This document shows, one piece after another, positions 34,561 to 45,791 of a stretch of 64,000 nucleotides of DNA (position 1 is its first letter; every line of letters starts with the position of its first letter). The position numbers and the translations under genes are program-made. This DNA comes from Zygnema cylindricum. Lineage: Eukaryota > Streptophyta > Zygnematophyceae > Zygnematales > Zygnemataceae. The notes beneath the pieces are model-generated. The model was not told the origin of the DNA. It saw only the letters and a list, made by a program, of their open reading frames with translations, and ran no database searches. The stretch is from positions 186,001 through 250,000 of the forward strand of contig JBBHKE010002744.1 of NCBI GenBank assembly GCA_037447655.1. Reading direction: 5' to 3'.

Positions 34561-35545
34561 CATCATTAAGTCACTTACACCGGCATAGTAAACTCCCGTC
34601 TTTCCATTACTCACGATCAGCCTTACTCACGATCAGCCTAAACATTCCTTGGTTGCCCTTTTCAGTTTTGAAGAACACTTCATTCTCATAGATAGCAACA
34701 AAGACTCTTTTCTTAGTACTAGTCTCAAAACCATTATCAGTCTTTCCATTACTCACGTTCAACCTAAACATTCCTTGGTTTCCCTTTTTAGCTGTGAAGT
34801 ACACTTCATTCTCATAGCTAGCAACAAAGACTCCTTTCTTTGTACTAATTTCAAAACCCTTATCATCTAAGACCAACGTAGAGATAAGATTCTTGTTCAA
34901 CTTTGGAATAAAAAGAACATCAAAGAAAGTGACTATAGATGTCTTACCATCAACTAAGACTCTCAGATCCATAGATCCCACTAAATTGTTGGTTAATATT
35001 CTCCCATCCCCATACTCTATCTCTATAGTAGGGATCTTTCTCATTTTGGTAAACTATGGTTTTTGGTTTTTCTCTACACATATGCATAAAGGCTCGTGAA
35101 TTAATAATCCATCCTTCTTCAAGAGCTTCTTTTACTCCACCGAAAGCACACTTTTGCCTCTTTGGAATCTTTGGCTCACCTTTCACCTCCAACTGCTCAT
35201 TGAAAAAAAGTTCTCCATCGTCCTAATTGGAATCCTCTCCCATGACCTATGTTGCCACAAATGCATTTGTCTTTCCTATGATTGATTTTCCAGTCTTTCC
35301 CTCCATCAATTTGAACTCTTTGTGTTTAGTACACTCCGCCATGTAATGTCGTGGCTTATTACAAAAGTGACAGAGCCCCTTCGGAAGCCTCGATCCAGAT
35401 CTGTCCGATTGGTTTCCTCTTCCTCCTCCACCAAAATTTCCATAAGGTTTTTTGGAATCCTTATCCCTCCAGTTAGTTTCAGAAGCCAATGTTTGAACAC
35501 TCTTTCCTCCTCTCCGAATCTTGAAAAACAATATCAAAACCGCAA
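34561..35545 (-). pseudogene. R5 zinc knuckle, protease and duplicated spacer
   Basis: Knuckle CHFCNKPRHYMAEC (about 35370-35330) keeps all CCHC ligands. The protease region reads GWIINSRAFMHMCRE (about 35115), so the DSG triad is lost. The protease-integrase spacer holds a tandem duplication of about 135 bp (about 34607-34735 and 34736-34870): FETSTKK, YENEV and KGNQGMFRL each appear twice. Gag upstream of GGKSVQTLASETNWRDK is missing. Confidence 0.8.
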
Positions 35546-36695
35546 ACTTTCTTGTAACTCCTCAAATCGTTTGTACCAAAGAAGCTTCACAAGAACGGTT
35601 TCAACTTTGTTGCCTTGATCTTGTTAGAAAAATGTGTGAACTAAAAAAATGTGTGCACAAAAAAAAATGGACAAGAGAACGATAAGATGCAATTGTCAAA
35701 GGCAACTGTATAAATAGAATCCTTTCGTCAATTACCACAATAGATATGGTCGATTCCCTCAAAAAAAAAACATCTGCCCTATTTAGGAAAAAATGGACTA
35801 TTACCAAAAGAAAAGACGGCAAAATAACACAAATTGAACATATACAGAATGATATTTAGAATCCTCAGCAACTATTTTTTTTATTTATTTTTTGTCTTTC
35901 TTTCGTTTTTGTGTTTTATGTTTTTTTTTTTCGTGTTTAGGACTCTGATTTCAACGCTACTTTGAGAACCATTATTAAAAAACCGTAAATGCCTTCCTAA
36001 AGCAGAAAAAAACAATAAAAAAAGAATTGTCATAAGTGTTATCCCTCATGAATTAAGATTGTTCTCCCTTTTCCTCCTTATTTACATCTACCTTTTTTTG
36101 AGTTTGTTTGCTAAAAAAGGTTTTGATCGTATTTTCTTTCGATGCTTTCAACTGTAAAATATAAAAAATCAACACATAAGATCTAAAAAAGATAAACGAA
36201 TTGATCAAAGAAAAAAAAAAAAAACGTTCATTTTCCCCTCTAACATACGCAACTAACAAAGAGATAAACATTTATCTTTTTTTTTTAATTTGTTTCCTCC
36301 TTTACAGATGAGAAAGGGGAGAGGCTCAAATCTCATATAGAGAGGCGAGGAGAGAGGCGATAAGAGAGGGAGGAGAGGGGGAGGAGAGGTAGGAGAGAGG
36401 CAAGAAAAGAGGCGAGGAGAAAGAGAAGAGAGAGAGAGGGAGGGGAGAGAGAGGGGGGAAAGAGAGGAAAGAGAGGAGAGCAAGAAGATAGAAAGAAAGG
36501 AGAGATATTGGAGATAAAAAAAAGTCGAGAGAAAGGAGAGAGGAGAGAGAGGAGAGGGGCGAGAGAGAGAAAGAGAAAAGAGGAAAAGAGAGAGAGGGGG
36601 AGAGAGAGGAAGAGAGAAAGAGGGGAGGGGAGAGAGGAGAGAGGTCAGAGGAGGGAGGGGAGAGAGAGAAGAGAGGGCAGAGAGAAAAAAGAGGG

Positions 36696-36744
<49 letters not shown>

Positions 36745-37245
36745 AAACTACAGATGAAAAACATAACCGAAAACCAAAAAAAAAAATTGAATATCAATAA
36801 AAAAAAATAATAAGGAAAACAAACCTCGACAACACATTGGGGTCCGGCAACACATTGGGTTCCGTCTACTGACAACTTTCCCATAGAAGAACTGAACGCG
36901 TGCCAAAACTAAAACAATAAAAAATAAATTTATCAATTACAAAAGAATAAATAATGAGAAATAATAATAACAATATTAATTCCTTTTAATAATAAATTAT
37001 TTTTTCCGAATATTAAATTATTTTTTCGAATGCTAAATTAATATTTTTTCTTATTGAATCGTGTAATGGCTGGTGGTTGGTTCTTTTGGGTTGTTTCGTT
37101 TTGATTACTTTTTTTATTTAGATTTTTTGACGTCTTTTTCTTGAGTTATGCTCATCTTCTTACACGGGCTATTTGAACAAGATTGTTATACTTGTTAAAC
37201 TAGGTGTTACAACGTTTTATTTGGTGAATGGATCAGTTTGGTAAA
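35546..37245. other. Non-coding interval between R5 and O1
   Basis: AT-rich sequence with no convincing gene. 35546-36290 and 36745-37245 have only short low-complexity frames. The middle is a long purine tract (separate entry). Confidence 0.6.
36320..36745 (+). repeat. GA-rich purine tract
   Basis: About 420 bp that is almost pure purine on the plus strand, built from irregular GAGAGG, GAGAAAG and AGGGGAG units, ending in (GA)n at about 36697-36742. Long frames in it (R/E-rich or S/L-rich) are low-complexity artefacts. Confidence 0.9.
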
Positions 37246-37893
37246 TGTTGGGATTTTGCCGAATCGCCAATATATCGCGAAGCGGAATATCGACATTTAT
37301 TTGTTTGACGTAAGGTAGCGCGTCATAATACGAAATGTGCGACGCCGTTTCGTGGCACTTTTTGAGGCGTTCGCGAATAAAATGTACTATTTCGTTTCGC
37401 GTCACATTTTGTTTTGTGTGCAGATGTTTGATTTTGCGTGTAGGTGTCTTCGTGAGACGACACGTGTAAAACTAATTGTTTGAAGTTTCGCGTTTGAGAG
37501 GAAAAAGGCGTGTGCGCCTTCCTCCGTGGAAATTTACATGCAGTGTGTTTCTGTGTTTCTAATTGCTTTTGCCCAGCTAGGGACAGAGTTTGTGTCCGCT
37601 TTTGCCAGCTAGGGATAGAGTTTGTTGCCAGGCTAGTTTGTTTTTTTTTTGTTTGTACGTTAATTTCATAAGGGGTATAGGCTGCAATATTCAATCGCAG
37701 TAAATTTAATCGTTGGAGTAAAGATTATAGAGAAGAGAGAAGATTGAGGAGAGATGATATAAAGAGGCTTCGGCCAAAATTAATCATAAATCTTTTTGGC
37801 TGAATACACCTCTTGGTTTTTAAGAGCTTCCGCTGTGATTATTTTTTGCAATTTGTAAATGGAATGTAGAGATCACTATTTTAAGATCCTACA
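37246..37893 (+). repeat. O1 5' LTR
   Basis: 648 bp from TGTTGGGATTTTGCCG to AAGATCCTACA. The 3' copy starts with the same TGTTGGGATATTGCCG at 53661. No tRNA-like module or AGGG hairpin array is seen here, unlike the R/P/M LTRs. Confidence 0.88.
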
Positions 37894-37895
37894 AT

Positions 37896-37907
37896 TGGTA
37901 TCAAAGC
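37896..37907 (+). other. O1 primer-binding site (tRNA-Met 3'-end type)
   Basis: TGGTATCAAAGC, two bases after the LTR end, matches the usual plant copia site complementary to the 3' end of initiator tRNA-Met (TGGTATCAGAGC) with one difference. Confidence 0.9.
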
Positions 37908-37969
37908 TAGTGCTTCGGAGATAGAGAGGGGGTGCATGGGGAGGAAGAAGAATAGAAATACTCCTTCCC

Positions 37970-38770
37970 CTATGTGGAACTCGGAGAGAGCAAGAGAGTT
38001 TTGTTTTTCGGGTTCTCAATTTGAGGAGACCTGAAATACGGAGAGAAAATTTGAGGAAATGTTCAATACACTTATGAGATATGTACATTCCCGTTTTCAA
38101 ACTCAACCGAGTGAGAGCAAAAAAAACACTTCCTTTTTGGATGCCGATCCATTTAGTGGAGGAGCTAATGAGAGTGAGAGAAAATAGAGGATTAGGAAGG
38201 GAAAGGCGAAGATAGAAGAAGATTACGAATTAAACGAAGCATTGGAAAACGAAGAAGATTATCATATGTCGGAGAAATCCGTGGCCTTTAATGGTACCAA
38301 TTATCTCGTTTGGAAGAAGTTTATTTCAGGCCAACTTATTTTTAAGAAGCTTTGGGGGATTGTTAATGGAGAGGAGAAAATGCCAATCGAGGGTAAAGCA
38401 CGTGCTTAATGGAGGTTGAATGATACTGCGGCAACGACCGGTTTGATAAAAAAATGTACTTCTTCCTTTCTTGATCAATTCCTTGCTCACGGCAGGGCCG
38501 ATGAGTGTTGGCAGGCACTTGAGGAGCAATATGAGAAGGGCGTTGAGAACAAGGGTCAATATATGTATACGGCTTTTTGAACTTTAAAATCAAGTCAAAT
38601 GAATTGATGGATGATGCCATGAAGCGCTTCAATATTATACTCGAGCAATTATCAAATAATGGCCGAGTTATCTTGGATACGGATAAATTAAGCGTTTTTC
38701 TTAACGCTTTACCGGACAAGCTTTCTAATCTTAAAGCTATTTTACGAGCGAAAGGCCGATAACACCTTCA
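37970..38770 (+). pseudogene. O1 gag N-terminal and body
   Basis: Frames shifted and stopped. Readable parts: DADPFSGGANESE (about 38135), a long copia-gag stretch with VAFNGTNYLVWKKFI (about 38285) and ECWQALEEQYE (about 38510), then MNFKIKSNELMDDAMKRFN to LKAILRAKG (38577-38760), the UBN2 domain. It is a Gag relic and the start codon cannot be placed. Confidence 0.75.
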
Positions 38771-38793
38771 AGTTCACAGTCAACTTTATCAAA

Positions 38794-39444
38794 ATGTCAC
38801 AGGGAACTCCATCGGCTTCTTCAAGTGAAGGAGGAGGAGTTCTCAACTCCACCACTCTCGAAACCCCGGATATTAATTTTACTGGTGGTAAAAGAGGTGG
38901 CCCGAGAGGTGGTGGTGGCGGCCGAGGCAACAAGAAGGATCAAGGTCGTCCATTGAAGGTCCATTCGAATCATTCCAATGTGAAATGCTACCGGTGTAAT
39001 CGGCTTGGACAGTTGTCTTCCTCTTGTCCGAATAAGGACAAGCAATGCCATTATTGTGGAAAGTGGGGGCACACGAGCCCTCAATGTTATGCAAAAAATG
39101 GAGATTCTGGAGGTGGAAGAGGAGGTAGAGGAGGTGATAGAGGCGGCCAAGGTGGCGGCCGAAGAGGAGGCCGCGGCAAAGGCCATGGTTATGATAATAC
39201 AAATTACTTTGACTATGGTAATGAAACCGGTGATGAGTTTCCGGTTTTTAACCTTACCCTTGACTCGGTAAGTAGTGGAGGAAATTCGGAGAAAGGGTGG
39301 ATTATTCATACGGGGGCATCTCACCATGTTTGCACGGATGCCACATTGTTCGATGATATGAGGGAACTTACGATTTCGAAGTTTATTACGGTGGCAAACG
39401 GCAATGTCATCTCGGTTGGTACAGTTCGGCTTGATCTCCTTTGA
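38794..39444 (+). pseudogene. O1 gag C-terminus (two zinc knuckles) and protease start
   Basis: Frame of about 216 codons. A Gly/Arg-rich stretch, then two CCHC knuckles, CYRCNRLGQLSSSC (His position Gln) and CHYCGKWGHTSPQC (intact), a second GGRGG-rich linker, then GWIIHTGASHHVCTD, the protease motif with DTG changed to HTG. Unlike the R/P/M families it has two knuckles and an RGG-type linker. Confidence 0.85.
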
Positions 39445-40105
39445 TGGGATATTGATGGAAAGGAAAAATCGATGGAGTATTGCCTTCAAAATACTCTTTA
39501 TATTCCGGACGGTTCCGTCAATTTGTTAAGTGTTCCGCAAATCCAACGGATTGGTGGAAGCTTACTCGCGATTGGTGATCAGTCTATTAAGATTTGGAAT
39601 GAGAAGGGGACTGTAATTCGAGAAGGAGTTGTAACGGATGCGAATCATAGTCGGATACTATAGAGGAGGCCGAAATCTAAAGTTCCCACCGAGGGAATTC
39701 CACATCAAATTTTGGAGTTGAAAGGTGATCTTACCTTATGGCATCATTGGATGTGTCACACATCCGAGGAAAGTTTGAATAAGATGATTCTTCATTCTTC
39801 GGTGAGGGGTTTGGACCTCGCATCCGGTGAGAAGGTGAACGGAGGAGGATGTAGCAAAAGACATCAAATTCGGAAATCCCATACAAATAAAGACATCAAG
39901 CATCAAGCTCAAAATTCTTTGAAGGTTGTTCACATCGATCTGTGTGGACATATTAAACCCAAGATAATAGGAGGTAATAAGTATTATTTGGTGATTGTTG
40001 ATGATTTCTCTAGGAAGTCATGGGTGTATTTATTGAAAAAGATATCAGATACATTTGAAAAATTTAAGGAGTGGCATGTAATGGCCGAAAAGCAAAATTT
40101 ATAAG
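39445..40105 (+). pseudogene. O1 protease end, GAG-pre-integrase and integrase start
   Basis: Protease C-terminal half with MEYCLQNTLYIPDGSVNLLS (39472-39590). GAG-pre-integrase with LTLWHHWMCHTSEESLNKMI (39730-39790), so HHCC-type zinc residues are partly kept. Integrase core start IDLCGHIKPK and VDDFSRKSWVYLL (first Asp, about 40000). A stop at 39442 and a frameshift near 40100. Confidence 0.8.
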
Positions 40106-40938
40106 AAGCTTAAGTCCATTCGGTCGAAAAATGGAAGGGATTTTGTTGTTTTTGAGTGGTATTGTAAAGGGTGGGGGATAAGGCATCAATTCACAACACC
40201 TTATTCTCCGGAGTCAAATAGAGTGGCCGAGAGGTAGAATTGTACCATACAAGAAATGGCCCCTGCGATGATTCATAACTCCGGACAAGAGATGTTCTTG
40301 TGGGGAGATGCGATTCTTACGGCAAATTGCATTTGTAACCAAAGACTCACATCGGTTTCTGGAAGAAAAACATCTGAGGAGTTGTGGAGTGGTAGAAATC
40401 CCACGGTTCATCATTTGAAAATTTGGGGATGTCATGCTACGGTTTATGTGGAATCAATTAAGAGGAAAGGAAAATTTGCACCAAGGAGTTGGCCGAGAAG
40501 TTTTATTCGTTATAGTGCGAAAGGGAATTCATATTGTGTGTATGATCCGACTCGTCACACCGTGGAGGAATCTCAAAATGTCGATTTTTATGGGGATCTC
40601 AGCTCCACTATGAATTCTGTTGGGAATTTTAAGGAGAATTTCGACTTTTATAAGGAGAGTGATATTGAGAGTTTTCGTACATAGGGGATTACGGAATCCG
40701 GAGATGAACCGTATGTAAAATCTCAAAAAAAAAATTGGGGAAATCGGTTGAAATTGAATTTGAAAGAAAAAGTAACGAATTTTTGGATTCCCGAGTGCCT
40801 TTTGACATTCAAAAATCTCAAAGCTCTAAATCGAGTGAGAAAGAAATTGAAATAGAATCTAAGGAAGAAAAATAGAAAACGGAGGATGAGCAAGTTCATA
40901 GAAGGAGCTCTCGTCGTTCAAAGAGGAAGAAACCGGTC
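40106..40938 (+). pseudogene. O1 integrase C-terminal part
   Basis: Degraded core around 40120-40255, then a 142-codon frame (40256-40684) with QEMFLWGDAILTANCICNQ, LWSGRNPTVHHLKIWG and YDPTRHTVEESQNVDF, which are integrase tail motifs. The acidic/basic variable region (RRSSRRSKRKKPV) ends at the C1 junction, 40938. Confidence 0.75.
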
Positions 40939-40944
40939 AGTCTG

Positions 40945-41400
40945 ACACACAAGATTTTATTTTCCTGCTTCCTCATAACCCTCAAGGTGCTTCATATAAA
41001 TGACATCTTCTAAATCACCATGCAAAAAGGCTGTTTTTACATCCATTTGGTGGATTTCAAAATCCTGTATGGCAGCTAATCTAAGTAAAATGCGGACAGA
41101 TGGAAACCTTACAACCGGGGAAAAAGTTTCTTCAAAATCTATCCCCTACTTTTTATTATATCCCTTAGCAACCAAACGAGCCATATACCTGTCTATTGTA
41201 TTATCTAGGTTCAATTGTAATTTAAACACTCATTTACTTCCAATAGCTTTTCTTCCTAAAGGAAGTTCCACCACATCCCATGTTTGGGCCTCCATGATGG
41301 ACTTCATTTCTTCAATAATGGCTTCCACCCAGTGTTCCCTTTCATTACTCGAAAAAGCTTCAATCAACGTTAGAGGTTGTTCTGTGTGTGCTGATTGAGC
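40945..41400 (-). pseudogene. C1 RT, N-terminal half
   Basis: Reads from about 41400: EAIIEEMKSIMEAQTWDVVE region, LPLGRKAIGSK, RYMARLVAKGYNK (about 41180-41150), HQMDVKTAFLHGDLEDVIYM (about 41030-40980), then EAGK, stop, NLVCQ at the junction. The rest of the RT is at 45470-45785. Confidence 0.8.
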
Positions 41401-41502
41401 AAAGGCTGCATTTTCTCCCGTGAGTCGTGCACTTCGCCTAACTCCACCTAGAAATTCTGTCGCTGGTATAGATGGTTTGGTCCTCCTCCTCGATACTTGT
41501 GA

Positions 41503-42590
41503 TTATTCTTGTGATTCAGTTTCTGCTTGAGGTAGAGGAGAGTCTGCAACTCTTTCAAGCATAACACATCTCGTTTTTGGTGGAGAAGATGATTGCAAGT
41601 CACTTTGAGTTGATGTAGATGCATTTTCTATATTTTTCTTAAAAAACATAGGATTTTCCTCTAAAAAGATATAATCAACACTTCGATCTTTCTTTTCACT
41701 TGTACGCTGACTAAATACATCTACTCTTTTTCCCTCATCCTTCAATATGATGTTTCTAGCTACCACGACTCTATATCTCTTTATGTCATATACTTTATAA
41801 CCTTTGGCATGATCATCATACCCTAAAAACATCCCTCGTATGCCTTTTGGCTCTAATTTCCATTTGGATGGATCATTATCTAGCAAAAATATCTTACTTC
41901 TAAAGACTTTGAAGTGACTTATATATGGTTAGTGTCCTGCCCACATTTCGTAGGGAGTTTTATCTTTTACGACCCTTGTTTCTAGCCTGTTTCTCACATA
42001 AGCAGCACAATTCATAGCCTTTGCCCAAAATTTGAAATCTATGTCCATATCAGCCATCATTGTCCTAGCACACTCTGGTATGGTCCTATTCATCCTCTCT
42101 GAAACACCGTTTTGTTGCGGAGAATAAAAAATTGTTAGAAAACGTGAGATTCCATGCAATTTTAGGAATTCTGCAAACTCATTAGAAATGTACTCCCCTC
42201 CATTATCAGATCTGAATCCCGCTATCTTTCTTTCATGCAAATTTTCAACCCTAGCTCTATACTCCTTAAATTTTGAAAAGATTTCATCCTTACTTTTCAA
42301 AAAATAAACTGTAGTAAATCTACTATAATCATCAGTAAAGGTAAGCATAAACTTAGCACCTCCCACAGATGGATACCTAGATGGCCCCCATACATCTGAA
42401 TAAATTAGTTATAGCAACCTGCTAATTCTATGATCACTTTGCGGAAGGAAAGGCAACTTATGAATTTTTCCCATTGCACAACCATCACATACATTTGATG
42501 TTGGTTTTTGACTAATTTTTACACCTTCCACCATTTTTTAATTTACCATCTTTTCTAATCTATCATAAGTCACATGTCCTAAACGTTTAT
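41503..42590 (-). pseudogene. C1 integrase
   Basis: Zinc region about 42590-42440 (frames broken), core frame 42366-41929 with MLTFTDDYSRFTTVYFL (first Asp), FRSDNGGEYISNEFAEFL (second Asp) and SPQQNGVSERMNRTI (Glu), so the DDE is complete. Then PYEMWAGH and, after a stop, the tail LDNDPSKWKLEPKGIRGMF (41886 down) and an acidic region to about 41503. Confidence 0.85.
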
Positions 42591-42591
42591 G

Positions 42592-43389
42592 CTATAAATC
42601 ACAATCACTGATTACACTTGAGCATATAACATCATTGTCATTATCATTTGCAAGACTCAACCGATACAAATTGTTTCCTCCAACAAATCCCACTGCAGCT
42701 ATTTTCCCATTCTTGCTCACTGTTGTCTTTTTATTCTCGTATATAGTCTTAAAACCTTTCTTTTCTACCACTGACGTAGGGAAAAAGTTTCTTTTAAAAG
42801 CTGGGACATGCAACACATCTTCCAAGACCCTTTTCACAGGTTTTCCATCTACATTCAACATAAGAGACACCCTCCCTTTTGCTTTCGACTCAACAAAAGT
42901 ATCATCACTAAAATAAATTTTGATGGGTGAAATAGATTGAATACGCACAAACAGATGGCGATTGCGGCACATGTGGGCAGATGCACCGGAGTCTATTATC
43001 TATTCGTCTTCCTCCACGCCTTGCGTTGCTTAAGCCATTGCAAAGTATTTCTTTTCCCTATTGTCGAGAAAGCTGCTCACGTCCTCCTCCTGAAGTACGT
43101 TGGAAAATGCTGTTGGACGTCCACCTGACTGAGATGGAACTCGGCTTTCATCCCAACCAGAGAAAAAATTTCTTGTAGCTTTCGGTCTCTTATATGCATT
43201 ACAAAGCGTGAAAACATGGCCTTTCTCATCACAGTAATAGCATGTCAAAGGTGGCTTTCTAGGACCACTACCTCTACCTCTGCCACTGCACATCTTAGAA
43301 TCAGAAAATTCATTTGCTAATGCTTGAAAAGACTTAGTATTACCTCTCTGTGAAATTTGGTTAGCTTCTTCACTCAAAATAAACTGCAT
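42592..43389 (-). pseudogene. C1 gag zinc knuckle and protease
   Basis: Gag C-terminal frame 43389-43030 with CSGRGRGSGPRKPP then CYYCDEKGHVFTLC (an intact CCHC knuckle). The protease start IIDSGASAHMC (about 43000-42965) keeps DSG but lies across a frameshift, then the frame 42972-42592 carries the rest of the protease and spacer (MCRNRHLFVRIQ; LEDVLHVPAFKRNFFPTSV). Confidence 0.85.
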
Positions 43390-44063
43390 TGCTAACGCTA
43401 TGTTCTACTGAAGTTGTGGAAGAACTCTAAGCCTATCCATGGCTCCCATATATTCATCTGGTAAAGTTCTCATCAATAGCATAGCCTGCTAAGGTGGTGA
43501 AAAGTCACCACTTGCTGTAGTACTCTGGATAAACAACCTTTTTATAGCATGACAGTGATCTGACATACTACCTCCAAAATATCTAAATTCAAAGTAGAAT
43601 ATCTATATATGTTGCTATATTAGTTTGAACAGTGACATCTAGCTGAACATACATAGCATGTACACTAAACCAGATTTGAGAAGCCTTTTTCATCTCAAAG
43701 TAAGACATTACCAATTATTTTGTCATATACTGCTTCAAGACGTTGATGCAGTGGAGATTTTTCTTTCTCCAATCCAGTACAGTCTCATCAGCAGTCCCAT
43801 CCAGAATTGATGACAAATCCCTCTCTTCAAAATAGAAGCTCAGCATATCTTCACAATAGAGGTAGTCCGATCCTTCAAAAATAGGCAAATTTGGGCGGTG
43901 GGCCCATAACTTGTTGAAGGTCATGGGCATATAGACTCGGTTGTGTTGCACTCCCACTAGGAGTCACACTTGCACCAGATGTGATATTCGTCCCTGAATG
44001 AGCACGTGGAGCACTAGGGCTAATTGGAGCACTTGCAACAGGAGGAGAGCCATTATCGGACAT
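43390..44063 (-). pseudogene. C1 gag N-terminal part
   Basis: First Met at 44063, well inside the LTR: a Ser/Pro/Ala/Thr-rich leader of about 50 codons, then LQQVMGPPPKFAYF, where VMGPP is encoded by the primer-binding site. A frameshift follows. The body continues in another frame (PNLPIFEGSDYLYCEDMLSF, 43900-43715) and in broken pieces to 43390. About 50 gag codons thus lie in the LTR, more than in the other families. Confidence 0.7.
43897..43910 (-). other. C1 primer-binding site (half-tRNA type)
   Basis: Element sense GTTATGGGCCCACC, one base after the LTR end CTTCAACA; complementary to the initiator tRNA-Met anticodon arm, as in P1 and M1. Confidence 0.65.
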
Positions 44064-44598
44064 ATTAGCAGAAGCAAACCCAAAGAGGAATACCTATCAG
44101 ACTATTTTAAAACTTTAAGATATGTAACTACAAATGAAAAAGGTCTTTTAACCAAACAAACATATACAACAAGCAAATCAAGGACAATAGATCACAAATC
44201 ACCTTAAACTGCACTTTGTGCTCTCATTTCCTTAACTTTGTGTAGAATGTACATTCTGTATCAAACTGATCATTCCTAATTGAATTAAATACTCTAAAGA
44301 TCCTCAAAATATCTAAAACGTATGTACAAGGTTCACCAGACAACCTACTAACAAAAATTTAAGTGTTTGGACCAGAATTGTCCACTAACAATATCTATAC
44401 CCTAAATGTCCGGGCGATTCTTATCACGTCCACATTCATTGGCGGCCCTACACACTAATTTACTTAAAGATAACTATTCGTGTAGATACAACAAAAAATC
44501 CACACTAAATTTGGTCAATTTTGAACAATTGGTATTCCAAAAATATGTTTAGTCCTAGACTCAAATTTCTAAGACTTACTAAAGTTTAACTTTCAATA
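43912..44598 (-). repeat. C1 single LTR
   Basis: 687 bp. Element sense starts TATTGAAAG (from TGTTGAAAG) after the purine tract GCTTAAGGGGAG (44599-44611) and ends CCTTCAACA. It is flanked by the 3' end of the element on one side and the 5' end on the other, so it serves as both LTRs. No AGGG hairpin array or tRNA-like module was recognised. Confidence 0.75.
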
Positions 44599-44620
44599 CT
44601 CCCCTTAAGCTTTAGAAGAC

Positions 44621-45785
44621 TTACTCACTTAGACCACATGCTTTTTTGCAGTACTCCAACATAGGAGCGGGAAGGGCTTTTGTCAACATGTCCGGAACCA
44701 TTTTCTCATCACGCAAATAACAAAGCTTGACCACTTTTGCAAATACTTTCTCTCGTACCAATTGTAGCCGAATGTCCATATGCTTATTCTTAAAATGGTG
44801 ACTTGGGTTTGAAGCCACAAAAATGGGTGCTTAATTGTCGCACCACATTATTTGTGTCCCGTGTTGTGTAAAACCAAATTCTTGAATAAATGCCTTAATC
44901 TATAGAAGCTCTTTCAAGGGTACACTCGCAGCCATGTATTCGGCTTCCATAGTAGATTGAGCCGTGACCTTTTGAAGTTTACTACTCCAACTACAAGTTC
45001 CACTTCCAATCTGAATGACATACCCAGTTGTAGTCTTCCTACTAGGCACATCACCATAGCTAGCATCACTCCTAGTATTAATGCCAACCTTGTCCCCTCC
45101 GAAAGTAAGCCAAAGATTTCTAGTCCCAACAAGATACCTTAAGACCCTTTATTTTGCTTCCCAGTCTCTCTTTCATAGATTTTGCAAACTTCTGCTCAAC
45201 ACACCAACAGGTGCAGCTATATCGCGCGTAGTACAATTCATGTAGTAAATCAGACTCCCTACTACTTGTCTATAGGGTACTTGGGACATAAATTTAGGGT
45301 ACTTGGGACATAAATTTTTGCTCTTCTCCATTGAGTTCCTCATCTATTATGACTCGAAACTCATGCTCCATTCCTTCAAGTTTTTGCTTATACTCCATAA
45401 GAGTTGCACAATCTTTGGCATCAACCAAGCCAAATTTTTCCAACATGTTTCCTATCACTTCTTTTTCAATTAGCCTAATGATTTTTTTTCTCTATCTCTT
45501 TCAACTTGTATGCCAAGGATATATTTTGCCTCACCCAAATCTTTCATTTCAAATTGTGAATTAAAAGCATGTTTTACTCTAGCAATTCTTTCTTTGTTCC
45601 TACTATTTAGCAGCAAATCATCAACATACACAGCAATGAATATCACCTCATCAGGATCATCACCACACATCACATTTTCTGAATGATCTGAGCTAATTCT
45701 AGTAAATCATAATCTTGTCAAGAACTCATCAAACTTTCGGTTCCATTGCCTAGGGGCCGTTTTTAGGCCATACAAAGATTTTAAA
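44621..45785 (-). pseudogene. C1 RT C-terminal half and RNase H
   Basis: From the right: CRLLKSLYGLKTAPRQWNRK, IFIAVYVDDLLLNSRNKERI (YVDD intact, about 45625), MKDLGEAKYILGIQVERD, then RNase H with a 22-bp tandem duplication (45274-45317), SVGDVPSRKTTTGYVIQIG region (about 45030), STMEAEYMAASV, and the tail MASNPSHHFKNKHMDIRLQL to CKKACGLSE (44621). Frames are broken in RNase H. Confidence 0.82.
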
Positions 45786-45791
45786 AGTCTG

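Larger units (their letters stand above)
24339..35545 (-). mobile_element. R5: copia element, 3' LTR split by P1, 5' end missing
   Basis: 3' LTR 24339-24840 plus 31275-31740, then RNase H, RT, integrase, protease and zinc knuckle out to about 35545, where element sequence stops. The 5' LTR and gag N-terminus are absent. P1 (plus strand) is inserted in the LTR with TSD ATTTG. Confidence 0.85.
40945..45791 (-). mobile_element. C1: circularly permuted single-LTR copia element inserted in O1
   Basis: Minus-strand order from the right: RT C-terminal half (45785 to about 45470), RNase H (to 44621), purine tract (44599-44611), one LTR (43912-44598), primer site (43897-43910), gag, protease, integrase, RT N-terminal half (to 40945). 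The two RT halves meet at the same codons: the left end reads AGK, stop, NLVCQ and the right end CRLLKSLYGLK. AGTCTG (reverse complement CAGACT) occurs at both junctions (40939-40944 and 45786-45791). There is no second LTR. Confidence 0.8.

Noticed and set aside
36508-36810. 100-codon R/E-rich frame and S/L-rich opposite frames
   Set aside because: Translation of the purine tract.
38821-39489. 222-codon minus-strand frame
   Set aside because: Exact shadow of the O1 zinc-knuckle/protease frame; Ser/Thr/Ile-rich, no domain.
40939-45791. C1 as two independently inserted, truncated elements
   Set aside because: The two parts are complementary to within a few bases, same strand, and meet at one point in RT; two random truncations would not do this.
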